DNA from: Oscillospiraceae bacterium
GTDB lineage: Bacteria > Bacillota_A > Clostridia > Oscillospirales > Ruminococcaceae
Assembly (NCBI GenBank): GCA_017440445.1
Contig: JAFSHE010000235.1
Span: 1 to 9,294, forward strand
DNA: 9,294 nt
Direction of reading: 5' to 3'
Position 1 is the first letter of the stretch; every line of letters starts with the position of its first letter. A model generated the notes under the pieces. It was given only the letters and a program-made list of their open reading frames with translations. It did not search any database and had not been told where the DNA came from. The translations under genes were made by a program, and so were the position numbers. Shown in pieces: positions 1-6,314 of the stretch.

Positions 1-204
1 AAGAATGCTATGGATATACTCAATAACATGGCTAGCAGCATAGTATCCCTCAACAAGAACATAGACAATGTTATAGAGGACCTTTCAAAGGCGATGGAGG
101 AGCTTTCAAGCGAAAAGAGCGGTGCAGTTACCGCAGCGGATATCCGTGAAAGAGTAAACCGCTACAAGCAGGACAGACTGATAACCGCTGATATCGTACT
201 GTAA
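1..204 (+). CDS. 3' end of an unrecognised protein (partial)
   Basis: The frame is open from base 1 and ends at TAA 202-204, giving at least 67 residues. The ATG at base 10 need not be the start, because the frame continues to the window edge and no upstream ribosome binding site can be seen. The visible part is hydrophilic and looks helical: a heptad-like stretch rich in Asn, Ile, Leu and Glu (from MDILNNMASS to SKAMEELSSEK), a short Gly/Ala linker, and a basic segment (IRERVNRYKQDR) before a hydrophobic end. No membrane segment, cysteine pair or family motif was seen. A hairpin terminator follows 22 bases after the stop, so this is the last gene of its transcript. The function is unknown. 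Confidence 0.6.
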   Translation, partial: KNAMDILNNMASSIVSLNKNIDNVIEDLSKAMEELSSEKSGAVTAADIRERVNRYKQDRLITADIVL

Positions 205-225
205 TCACATAGGACTAACCGTAAA

Positions 226-258
226 GCTGAGGGCATTTTGCTCTCAGCCTTTTATTTT
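226..258 (+). terminator. Rho-independent terminator of the upstream gene
   Basis: The stem GCTGAGGGC (226-234) pairs with GCTCTCAGC (240-248), with one G-T wobble and an ATTTT loop. A T-rich tail, CTTTTATTTT, follows. It lies 22 bases after the stop of the partial gene and just before the promoter of the GH59 gene, so the two genes are separate transcripts. Confidence 0.8.
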
Positions 259-268
259 GGAAAAGCTC

Positions 269-297
269 TTGACAAAAGCACCTTAAAGCAGGATAAT
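269..297 (+). promoter_or_regulatory. Sigma-A promoter of the GH59 gene
   Basis: A perfect -35 box TTGACA (269-274) is followed by a 17-base spacer and GATAAT (292-297), which matches TATAAT at 5 of 6 bases. Transcription should begin near base 304, about 20 bases before the ATG at 325. The GGAGGT ribosome binding site (315-320) fits in that short leader. This position excludes the in-frame TTG at 238 as start, because 238 lies upstream of the promoter and inside the terminator. No operator or cre-like site was recognised. Confidence 0.8.
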
Positions 298-324
298 ATT
301 TGTATCAAAAGTACGGAGGTCTGT

Positions 325-2673
325 ATGAGAATAAACATTGACATAAGCAAAGCAAATACATCAGAAAACAAGCGCTTCCGTGGTGCGGGAATGATAAGCG
401 CGAACAACTCCTCAAGGCTGCTTATCGACTACAAGGCAAAGCACCCCGACAGATACTATGAGTTGCTTGAGCATATCTTCGGTGCGGATGGAACAGGTGC
501 AGTTCACTTCAAGCTGGAGATGGGCTCGGATATCAACTCCTCCTCGGGTACTGAGCCATGCGTGATGAGATACGCAGACGAGGCGGCAGATGTCACCCGC
601 GGCGCAGGCTTTCAGCTTGCCGCTGACATAAAGCAGAGATATCCCGAGGTAACTCTCGACATGCTGTACTGGAGCGAGCCTGCATGGGTCACCGCCGCAG
701 AGGATGTTTATGCCGCAAGATACAGATGGTACAAGGAAAACCTCACCGCTGCTTACCGCACCTACGGTCTTAAATTCGACTATGTCAGCGTTTCCCGCAA
801 CGAGCGTGGCTTTGACCCGCAGTGGATAAAATACATAGCACGCAGGCTTAAAAGCGAAACAGACTGTCCATACGACTTCTCTGCGATAAAGATAGTTTCC
901 GCAGACGAGGAGAACTCCTGGCACATAGCCGACACTATGGCCGAGGACGAGGAGCTTAGAGAGCTTATCGATGTGGTAGGCACTCACTACACCAGTCACT
1001 CCACCGATAACGCAAAGCTGATGGCAGACAGCTACGGCAAGGAGATATGGTTCAGCGAGGGCAGCGCACCCATGAACTACTCCGAGGGCTGCTGCCGCTT
1101 TGACGGCTCAGGTCTTGCGGGAATAAACGGCGTACTGGATATCGCAAACAGGATGATCGCCATGTACCCCTGCGGAAGAATGACTCTGTACGAATATCAG
1201 CCCGCAGTTTCTGCGTATTATGACGGAGTTACCTTCTGCCACAAGCAGCTTATCACCGCAGCAGAGCCATGGAGCGGATACTATTCCCTCAACAGCGGAT
1301 ATTATATGTCACTGCACTTCTCCCGCTTCTTCAGAAAGGGCTGGTGCTTCATTGACGAGGCATGCTACAACGACAGCAAAATAGGCGGAGATGGTCATGC
1401 GCTGGTGGATACCGTATACAGCTTCATGACCGCATGCTCCCCCGAAACAGGCGAATACAGCACCGTTATAGCGAACTCCACCGATAAGCCGATAACCTAC
1501 GAGTTTACCGTTCCCTCTGACCGCAGTGTGAACGTATGGGAGACCCGTGGTCCCGACAGCGGCAGATTTGACGAGAACTACTTCAGAAAGAAAGGCAGCG
1601 TCACTCCGAAGAAGTCAGCAGAGGGCTATGGCTTCTACGTCACTGTCAGCCCCTTTTCGCTGACTACCGTTTCAACGCTTGATACGGGCGGGGCTGAACG
1701 CTGCAATTACCGCTCGCAGCTGATGGAGCTTCCCTATCATGAGCATTTCGGGTATACAGAGGATTTCATCTCCTCCCGTGGCGGCGCACCGCTCTACACC
1801 TGCGACCAGGGCGGCGCATTCGAGATACAGACCGAGGACGGAATGCAGTTCCTCATGCAGATGATAACTCCCGAAACAAAAGCGGAGGAATGGGGCGGCA
1901 CCCCCCTGCCGATGACAAACTTCGGCGACGACCGCTGGTTCAACTACTCTGTTTCAGCGAAAGTAAGGCTCTCCCGCTCCGATGCTCCCGAGGAGAACTT
2001 TGTCGGCGCAGGACTTCGCTGCTTCCTTACATGCAGCGGGAACAACGGTTACTCCCTCCTGATATACGAAAGCCGCCGCTGGGCGCTCAGGCGAAACGGC
2101 AGCGAGGTGCTTTCGGGCATGGCGGAATTCTCACCTTACGATAATAACGAGATAGCTATATCCGCTGTGGGCGGCACAGTGACCGCATACATCAACGGAA
2201 TGGCTGTGGCAGAATACAGCGACCCCGCCGTACTCAGTGCGGGACGTGCAGTGCTGTACAGCTCCTATAATCAGAACAGGTTTTACTCGATAGATGTCCT
2301 ACCTGCGGAGAATACGCCCTATTCCATAGAGCGCTTTGACGACACGGATGAGGTATTCACCTACTGCGGAGAATGGGAGCATCAGCTTATGAACGGCTTT
2401 GCAAGCTACAAGCGCACCCTCTCTGTCGGAAGGGCGGGAGCGTCCGCTATACTCAGCTTTGAGGGTACAGGCTTCGGGCTGTTCGGACCCAACGGCGAGG
2501 ATACAGTTATTTCTCTCCGCATTGACGGAAACAGCGAAACTGTAAAGCTCTCCCCCTCAGGCGCACGTGAGCTGTTCTGTCTGCGTGAGGGACTTCCCCT
2601 TGGAAAGCACACCGCAGAGATAAGCGTTATCTCAGGCACGCTGAACCTTGACGGCGCACAGGTTACGGGGTAA
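325..2673 (+). CDS. GH59 galactocerebrosidase-like beta-galactosidase
   Basis: The 782-residue protein resembles animal galactocerebrosidase (GALC, family GH59) along most of its length. The GH59 reaction removes beta-linked galactose with retention, by a two-glutamate mechanism. Visible matches are GTEP (75-78), WSEPAW (116-121), RNER (158-161) with acid/base E160, WFSEG (242-246) with nucleophile E245, EPWSGYY (314-320), and a C-terminal lectin-like domain (about 490-660; RWFNYSVSAKV and NGYSLLIYESRRW). About 120 further residues (663-782; FEGTGFGLFGPNGE) look like an added beta-sandwich, possibly carbohydrate-binding. The start is ATG 325, with GGAGGT four bases upstream. The N-terminus (MRINIDISKANTSENK) is no signal peptide, so the enzyme is probably cytoplasmic and would act on imported oligosaccharides or glycosides. 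Family is fairly sure; the natural substrate is not known, and ceramide substrates are only a possibility. No transporter or regulator lies next to it in the window. Confidence 0.83.
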   Translation: MRINIDISKANTSENKRFRGAGMISANNSSRLLIDYKAKHPDRYYELLEHIFGADGTGAVHFKLEMGSDINSSSGTEPCVMRYADEAADVTRGAGFQLAADIKQRYPEVTLDMLYWSEPAWVTAAEDVYAARYRWYKENLTAAYRTYGLKFDYVSVSRNERGFDPQWIKYIARRLKSETDCPYDFSAIKIVSADEENSWHIADTMAEDEELRELIDVVGTHYTSHSTDNAKLMADSYGKEIWFSEGSAPMNYSEGCCRFDGSGLAGINGVLDIANRMIAMYPCGRMTLYEYQPAVSAYYDGVTFCHKQLITAAEPWSGYYSLNSGYYMSLHFSRFFRKGWCFIDEACYNDSKIGGDGHALVDTVYSFMTACSPETGEYSTVIANSTDKPITYEFTVPSDRSVNVWETRGPDSGRFDENYFRKKGSVTPKKSAEGYGFYVTVSPFSLTTVSTLDTGGAERCNYRSQLMELPYHEHFGYTEDFISSRGGAPLYTCDQGGAFEIQTEDGMQFLMQMITPETKAEEWGGTPLPMTNFGDDRWFNYSVSAKVRLSRSDAPEENFVGAGLRCFLTCSGNNGYSLLIYESRRWALRRNGSEVLSGMAEFSPYDNNEIAISAVGGTVTAYINGMAVAEYSDPAVLSAGRAVLYSSYNQNRFYSIDVLPAENTPYSIERFDDTDEVFTYCGEWEHQLMNGFASYKRTLSVGRAGASAILSFEGTGFGLFGPNGEDTVISLRIDGNSETVKLSPSGARELFCLREGLPLGKHTAEISVISGTLNLDGAQVTG

Positions 2674-2676
2674 TTA

Positions 2677-2778
2677 GTGAGGAATGAGGAATGAGGAGTG
2701 ATGAATGAGGAGTGAGGAATGAGGAATTTTTGTATCCCGCTGTGCGGGATGTATCGTAATGACAGCTGCGCCGTGACG
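2677..2778. repeat. ATGAGGA heptamer/hairpin element, copy 1 (one-sided)
   Basis: Seven in-phase heptamers of the form RTGAKGA fill 2677-2725, starting three bases after the GH59 stop codon. They run into ATTTTTGT and a perfect 7-bp hairpin, ATCCCGC-TGT-GCGGGAT (2734-2750). A second, decayed hairpin (GCTGCGCCGTGACG, 2765-2778) follows. The order and the first hairpin sequence match copy 2 read on the other strand. No right-hand heptamer array is seen, so this copy looks truncated. It contains no coding potential and has no T-tract that would make it a proper terminator. Confidence 0.75.
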
Positions 2779-2820
2779 TATCATAAAACGATCTTGTGAT
2801 TGCGGCTCTTTCTTGCCTGT

Positions 2821-2852
2821 AAAAAAACAACGGCGGATTTTTCAGCCGCCGT
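2821..2852 (-). terminator. Rho-independent terminator of the zinc-ribbon membrane protein gene
   Basis: Read on the minus strand, ACGGCGG (2852-2846) pairs with CCGCCGT (2836-2830) around a 9-base A-rich loop, and the tail is TGTTTTTTT. It starts 9 bases after the stop codon of the membrane protein gene. On the plus strand the hairpin has no T-tract, so it should not serve the convergent GH59 gene. Confidence 0.85.
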
Positions 2853-2861
2853 ATATCTTTA

Positions 2862-3737
2862 TCAGTGCTTTGCAGTTCCGCAGGAGATGCAGAAATTGCT
2901 TGTGTTCTCGTTTACCGTTCCGCAGCCGAGGCACTGCCATGTATCCTTGGATGCAGGCTTTGCGAGGTCTACGCCGCCTGCGGAGGTGTTCTTGGCGAGG
3001 TTTACTCCGCCCTGCTGAGAGGGAGCTGTACTGCCCACAGGTGTAGGAACTGTATTCTGAACGGGTGTAGGTACCGAATTAACAGGAGTGGGAACTGCAC
3101 CCATATTAACTATCTGACCTGTTGCGGGGTCGATGGTGGGAGTGGGAGACGGTACAGCCGAAGCAAAGCTCTGAGCCGCCGCTCTGTTCTGCATGGACTG
3201 CATTTCGCTTTCGCTCTTCACGAACATAACGAACCTTACAAGCATCCTTACGATGGCTACTCGGAGAATTACACCGAATATCGCACCCTTAAGGCTGAAA
3301 TCCTCCGTCAGTCCCGTATGTATAAGCGTGAATATGTTATTGACGACAAAAAATATTATCTCAGCTCCGTACACGAACGCCGCCGCCAAAAAGGAGAAAC
3401 GAAGCCTCAGCACCATCATCACCGCAGTAATGATGACCAGTACATAAACGATGGTACCAACAGGCAGCAGCACCTTGAACCCGTCAACCATCGACTTGTA
3501 ATTCTTTATCTCGGAAAGTCCCGCGAAATCGCCGTACTCGTCAAAATCGCCGTTTTCGAGCATTTCAAATATCATGCCCATCTCGCCCGACATTATCGAA
3601 TCTATCTCTTTCTGTGCCTCATTAAAGCTCCAGATGTTGAAGATAGCTATTCCCACCGATATCACTGCGAGGATTATCAGCGAAACAAGGTCCTTGCCCG
3701 TAATGCTCTTGCATATAAGCGATGAATTTCCTGTCAT
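2862..3737 (-). CDS. Four-helix membrane protein with VPTPV linker and C-terminal zinc ribbon
   Basis: The 291-residue protein has four likely membrane segments (about 17-37, 89-110, 113-137 and 150-173). An acidic loop lies between the first and second (40-85; ENGDFDEYGDF). A long, low-complexity Ala/Pro/Thr/Val linker (about 185-262) follows, with VPTPV repeated at 215, 222 and 230 and a GGVNLAK/GGVDLAK pair. The end is a compact zinc ribbon with C269-x2-C272 and C283-x2-C286. Zinc-ribbon membrane proteins of this layout are common in clostridia, but no named family was recognised. The tail is probably cytoplasmic and may bind a partner; this is inference. The start ATG at 3737 has AGAGAGGT seven bases upstream. 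The gene stands alone between its own promoter and terminator, convergent with the GH59 gene. Confidence 0.8.
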   Translation of the reverse strand: MTGNSSLICKSITGKDLVSLIILAVISVGIAIFNIWSFNEAQKEIDSIMSGEMGMIFEMLENGDFDEYGDFAGLSEIKNYKSMVDGFKVLLPVGTIVYVLVIITAVMMVLRLRFSFLAAAFVYGAEIIFFVVNNIFTLIHTGLTEDFSLKGAIFGVILRVAIVRMLVRFVMFVKSESEMQSMQNRAAAQSFASAVPSPTPTIDPATGQIVNMGAVPTPVNSVPTPVQNTVPTPVGSTAPSQQGGVNLAKNTSAGGVDLAKPASKDTWQCLGCGTVNENTSNFCISCGTAKH

Positions 3738-3774
3738 AAAAATTACCTCTCTTTTTCATATAATTACACATTAA

Positions 3775-3799
3775 CACACTGTTATGCTAAAATAGTGTG
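3775..3799 (-). promoter_or_regulatory. Inverted repeat at the start of the membrane protein transcript (possible operator or leader hairpin)
   Basis: CACACT (3775-3780) and AGTGTG (3794-3799) are perfect inverted arms 13 bases apart; two more pairs inside (TT/AA) extend the symmetry after one mismatch. The site lies just downstream of the predicted transcription start (about 3801). It could therefore be a repressor site or a hairpin in the 5' leader. No regulator gene lies nearby, and the sequence was not matched to a known operator. Confidence 0.4.
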
Positions 3800-3807
3800 C
3801 CTAATGA

Positions 3808-3836
3808 ATTATACACCAAAACAATGGTATTGTCAA
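3808..3836 (-). promoter_or_regulatory. Consensus sigma-A promoter of the membrane protein gene
   Basis: On the minus strand a perfect TTGACA (3836-3831) is separated by exactly 17 bases from a perfect TATAAT (3813-3808). Transcription should start near 3801, giving a leader of about 63 bases before the ATG at 3737. All 12 consensus bases are present, which predicts strong basal expression unless it is repressed. Confidence 0.88.
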
Positions 3837-3848
3837 GTGGTACAAGCT

Positions 3849-3999
3849 GAATGAGGATTTGCGGTGCGCCTTCGGCGCATATTGCAATTAATAGGCAGCA
3901 ACAAAACAATGATGTACTGCGTCACGGCGCAGCCGTTTTGAAATCCATCCCGCACAGCGGGATACAACAATTCCTAATTCCTCACTCCTCATTCCTGAT
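3849..3999. repeat. ATGAGGA heptamer/hairpin element, copy 2 (overlaps recO 3' end)
   Basis: One GAATGAGGA unit (3849-3857) leads to the hairpin TGCGCC-TTC-GGCGCA (3865-3879). After a less ordered middle come an ACGGC/GCCGT hairpin near 3924-3936 (part of GTCACGGCGCAGCCG), the hairpin ATCCCGC-ACA-GCGGGAT (3948-3964), and four heptamer units on the opposite strand (3971-3999). The last two hairpins and the array match copy 1 in reverse orientation. With heptamers facing inward at both ends, the element has the outline of a small inverted-repeat element of about 150 bases. The recO stop codon (3991-3989) lies within the right array. Confidence 0.72.
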
Positions 4000-4750
4000 T
4001 ATAAAAAATTCCTGATTTTTTATAATATTCCAGTGCGGGGAATGTACGCTCCGTCCGTGAGAGGAAGTAGCTCTCCGTCACACGGGACAGCACCGCCGCT
4101 CCATCGCCCGATATCTTAAATCTGAACGCCCTGTCAAGGGGAGCATAGAGGATGTTTCGCATCGCTGAAAGTGTTTCGGGCGGGAGTACGAAATATCTTC
4201 CGCCGAAATCACGGTCGAAGCAGTCGCCGCAGACAAGCTCTCCGCTGTCGGGCAGGAAGAACATCTCCGCATGCTCGTAGCAGCCGCAGTTAAGGCATGC
4301 TCTCAGGTCGGGATGGTAGCCGAGCATTGAGGAATATCTCAGCTCAAAGGCGCTGCGTACAGTTTCAAGGCGCTCTGCGGCGTTGGTCTCAAACAGAGCT
4401 ATTGCAAAAAAGCGCACCATGCTGTCCTGCGTCTGCTCCTCGGGAGTGCAGAATCTCACCGCCTGCGCAAAGTACGAGGCAAGCGCAAGCTTTTCGATAT
4501 CCGAGCCGATGGAATGAAAGCTGTACTTCGGCTTTGCGCTGTTTACCGTGTAGCGCAGCTTTGTTTTATTAAGACAAAAGGTCGAATACGCAAACAATGA
4601 CGCAGAGCTTAACAGATTGCTGTTCATCTTCTTTGCGCCGTGGGCGGAAGCCTCGATTATCCCCTGCTCGTCGGTGAGGATGTCGATAAAGCAGCTGTTG
4701 TCGCCCACCTCTCGCCTGCCGACCACTATTCCGTCGTATGTGAAAAGCAT
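3989..4750 (-). CDS. recO: DNA repair protein RecO
   Basis: The protein has 253 residues, normal for the family. RecO binds single-stranded DNA and, with RecR, helps load RecA on SSB-coated DNA in gap repair. The N-terminal OB-fold begins with the typical YDGIVVGRREVGDNS (5-19) and continues to about residue 80. A helical domain follows, with an embedded zinc finger: C152-x2-C155 and C174-x2-C177, in CLNCGC and CGDC. The start is ATG 4750, preceded by GGGAGGT at good spacing; an in-frame TTG 18 bases upstream is less likely. The last codons (Asn-Gln-Glu-stop) lie in repeat copy 2, so the original C-terminus may have been replaced. Repeat copy 3 separates recO from era, which leaves it unclear whether recO is still cotranscribed with the operon upstream. 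Confidence 0.93.
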   Translation of the reverse strand: MLFTYDGIVVGRREVGDNSCFIDILTDEQGIIEASAHGAKKMNSNLLSSASLFAYSTFCLNKTKLRYTVNSAKPKYSFHSIGSDIEKLALASYFAQAVRFCTPEEQTQDSMVRFFAIALFETNAAERLETVRSAFELRYSSMLGYHPDLRACLNCGCYEHAEMFFLPDSGELVCGDCFDRDFGGRYFVLPPETLSAMRNILYAPLDRAFRFKISGDGAAVLSRVTESYFLSRTERTFPALEYYKKSGIFYNQE

Positions 4751-4771
4751 TGTCCGACCTCCCGTCAAAGC

Positions 4772-4939
4772 AATGAGGAATTAGGAATGAGGAATGAGGA
4801 ATTATTGTGCGGCTACGCCGCATATCAAAATGACGGCTTCGCCGTAACGCAGCAGCTTGCCGCACGGCGTCATTTAAATCGGTCCGCGAAGCGGACACCT
4901 CAATTCCTCATTCCTCACTCCTCATTCCTCATTCCTGAC
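4772..4939. repeat. ATGAGGA heptamer/hairpin element, copy 3 (complete, with terminal inverted repeats)
   Basis: Four heptamers on the plus strand (4773-4800; one is ATTAGGA) face about five on the minus strand (4902-4938), forming imperfect terminal inverted repeats of about 30 bases. Between them lie three GC-rich hairpins: TGCGGC-TAC-GCCGCA (4808-4822), ACGGC-TTC-GCCGT (4833-4845) and GTCCGC-GAA-GCGGAC (4882-4896). The whole is about 168 bases, without a gene, and sits between era and recO. The structure is MITE-like or REP-like, but no target-site duplication was clearly seen. RNA from it could fold into a long stem carrying several hairpins. Confidence 0.8.
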
Positions 4940-4944
4940 TAATC

Positions 4945-4965
4945 TTGAAATGCTAAGCGTTTCAA
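4945..4965 (-). other. Short inverted repeat just after era
   Basis: TTGAAATGC (4945-4953) and GCGTTTCAA (4957-4965) form a 9-bp stem with one T-G wobble and a 3-base loop. It starts two bases after the era stop codon. It has no T-tract, so it is at best a weak terminator or a hairpin protecting an mRNA end. Confidence 0.4.
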
Positions 4966-4967
4966 AA

Positions 4968-5867
4968 TTACTCGTCCGCAAGACCCATATCTGCGATAAA
5001 TCTCTCACGGTTGCGCCAGTCCTCCTTGACCTTTACAAAGCACTGGAGATTTACCTTTGCCTGTAAAAGCTCCTCGATATCCTTTCGTGCAAGAGAGCCG
5101 ATGGTCTTTAGCTTCTCGCCGCCCTTGCCGATTATCATTCCCTTGTGGCTGTCCTTTTCGCAGATGATTACAACTCCGATATCGATAAGCTCCTGCCCGT
5201 TCTTCTCACGGGTCTTAAAGCTCTCTATATCCACCGCAACGCCGTGAGGTATCTCCTCCTGCATGGTCCACAGCACCTTTTCACGCACTATCTCGGCGCA
5301 CATGAAGCGCTCTGTGCGGTCGGTGGCGATATCATCGGGGAAGAAATGCTCGCCCTCCACTGCGTACTTTTCAAGGATGGGAAGTATCTTGTCGGTATTT
5401 ATGCGGTTCTTTACGCTTATCGGGATTATCTCAGCGAAATCGTACAGCTCGCTGTACTGCTGGATGATGCCAAGCACCTCGCTCTTTGATTTAAGCAGGT
5501 CTATCTTATTCAGCAGCAGGATGACCTCTGTACCGTGGCTTGCAAAACTGCGGATAAGGTCCTGCTCGATAGCAGATATCTTCTTTGTTACATCTGCCAT
5601 CAGGATGGCACAATCCACATCGTCAACACTTGTGCGGATGGACTTCACCATATGCTCGGACAGCTTTGTCTTTGCCTTGTGCATGCCTGGAGTATCGATG
5701 AATACATACTGGATATCTCCCTCGGTCAGCACGCCGTTGATGCGGTTTCTCGGGGTCTGGGGCTTCTCGCTGACGATGGATACCTTCTCGCCCACAAGAA
5801 GATTTGTGAGTGAGGATTTTCCTGCGTTAGCTCTGCCTGTTATTGCTATAAATGCGTTTTTTGTCAT
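4968..5867 (-). CDS. era: GTPase Era
   Basis: The protein has 299 residues; E. coli Era has 301. Era is an essential GTPase that binds the 3' end of 16S rRNA and supports 30S maturation. The GTPase motifs are G1 GRANAGKS (11-18), G2 region QTPRNRI (37-43), G3 DTPG (58-61), G4 NKID (120-123) and G5 near SVK (151-153). A type II KH domain follows, with DRTERFMCAEIVREKVL (183-199) and IIGKGG (245-250). The usual forms are GRPNVGKS and QTTR, so two positions in the P-loop and one in switch I differ. The start ATG has GAGGA upstream, inside the 12-base gap after the GNAT gene, which points to cotranscription. Confidence 0.96.
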   Translation of the reverse strand: MTKNAFIAITGRANAGKSSLTNLLVGEKVSIVSEKPQTPRNRINGVLTEGDIQYVFIDTPGMHKAKTKLSEHMVKSIRTSVDDVDCAILMADVTKKISAIEQDLIRSFASHGTEVILLLNKIDLLKSKSEVLGIIQQYSELYDFAEIIPISVKNRINTDKILPILEKYAVEGEHFFPDDIATDRTERFMCAEIVREKVLWTMQEEIPHGVAVDIESFKTREKNGQELIDIGVVIICEKDSHKGMIIGKGGEKLKTIGSLARKDIEELLQAKVNLQCFVKVKEDWRNRERFIADMGLADE

Positions 5868-5879
5868 GTTTTTTCCTCG

Positions 5880-6314
5880 TTACAATTCTTTCAGCATCCT
5901 GACGTGCGGTACGCCCGCCTCCTCAAAGACGCCTGACACCACTATGTAGCCCTGCTTTTCATAGAACTCCCTCGACTCGCACTTGGCGTCAAGCTCTATG
6001 CGCAGAAAGCCGCTTTCCCGATAGTGTTCCTCCATGAGCGCAAGCGCCCCGGCACCCGTGCCTTTGCCCCGCTCGTCCCTCAGTACGCAGAGCCGCTGAA
6101 GTATCACCACTGCGTTTGTTCGCATGCAGCGGAATGCTCCGACAACTCGTCTGCCGTCCATGATAAGAAAATGGTCGCATACGCCGCCGATGACGTCATA
6201 CTCGTCCCGCTCTATCTCCTCTGAGATGTTACGCTCGATGACAAAGACCCGCCTGCGTATATCAAGACACTGGGAGAGGGTACTCATATTATTCGCTGCA
6301 TAGATACTTATCAT
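5880..6314 (-). CDS. GNAT family N-acetyltransferase (YjcF/ElaA-like)
   Basis: The 144-residue protein is a single GNAT domain that should transfer an acetyl group from acetyl-CoA to an amine. The N-terminal part, IRRRVFVIERNISEE (19-33), resembles the YjcF/ElaA subgroup. The acetyl-CoA loop is in LCVLRDERGKGTGAG (75-89), with R82-G-K-G-T-G87. The end (FYEKQGYIVVSGVFEEAGVPH, split near 117-137) matches the same subgroup. The acceptor substrate is unknown. Its ATG shares one base with the TAA stop of the gene before it (TAATG), so translation is probably coupled; AGAGGA lies upstream. Placement between trmD and era suggests an operon passenger, or a role in modifying an RNA or a ribosomal protein, which is speculation. 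Confidence 0.85.
   Translation of the reverse strand: MISIYAANNMSTLSQCLDIRRRVFVIERNISEEIERDEYDVIGGVCDHFLIMDGRRVVGAFRCMRTNAVVILQRLCVLRDERGKGTGAGALALMEEHYRESGFLRIELDAKCESREFYEKQGYIVVSGVFEEAGVPHVRMLKEL

Noticed and set aside
238..324. In-frame TTG extension of the GH59 gene (29 extra residues)
   Set aside because: It starts inside the upstream terminator and before the promoter at 269-297. The ATG at 325 has GGAGGT at proper spacing.
412..999. 195-codon minus-strand frame inside the GH59 gene
   Set aside because: It is antisense to conserved GH59 motifs, with no ribosome binding site or recognisable domain.
2677..2725. Heptamer array as a CRISPR
   Set aside because: The units are 7 bases with no spacers, and no cas genes are present.
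2734..2750. Hairpin after the GH59 gene as its terminator
   Set aside because: No T-tract follows on the plus strand, and the hairpin is part of the repeat element also found elsewhere.
2865..3725. 286-codon plus-strand frame opposite the membrane protein gene
   Set aside because: It is the antisense shadow of a gene with clear helices, zinc ribbon, ribosome binding site, promoter and terminator; its own product is an implausible His/Arg/Tyr-rich sequence.
4569..4942. Open frames on both strands across the era-recO gap
   Set aside because: They are kept open by the heptamer arrays and hairpins (SSFLIPH-type peptide) and by overlap with recO; no start signals or family motifs.
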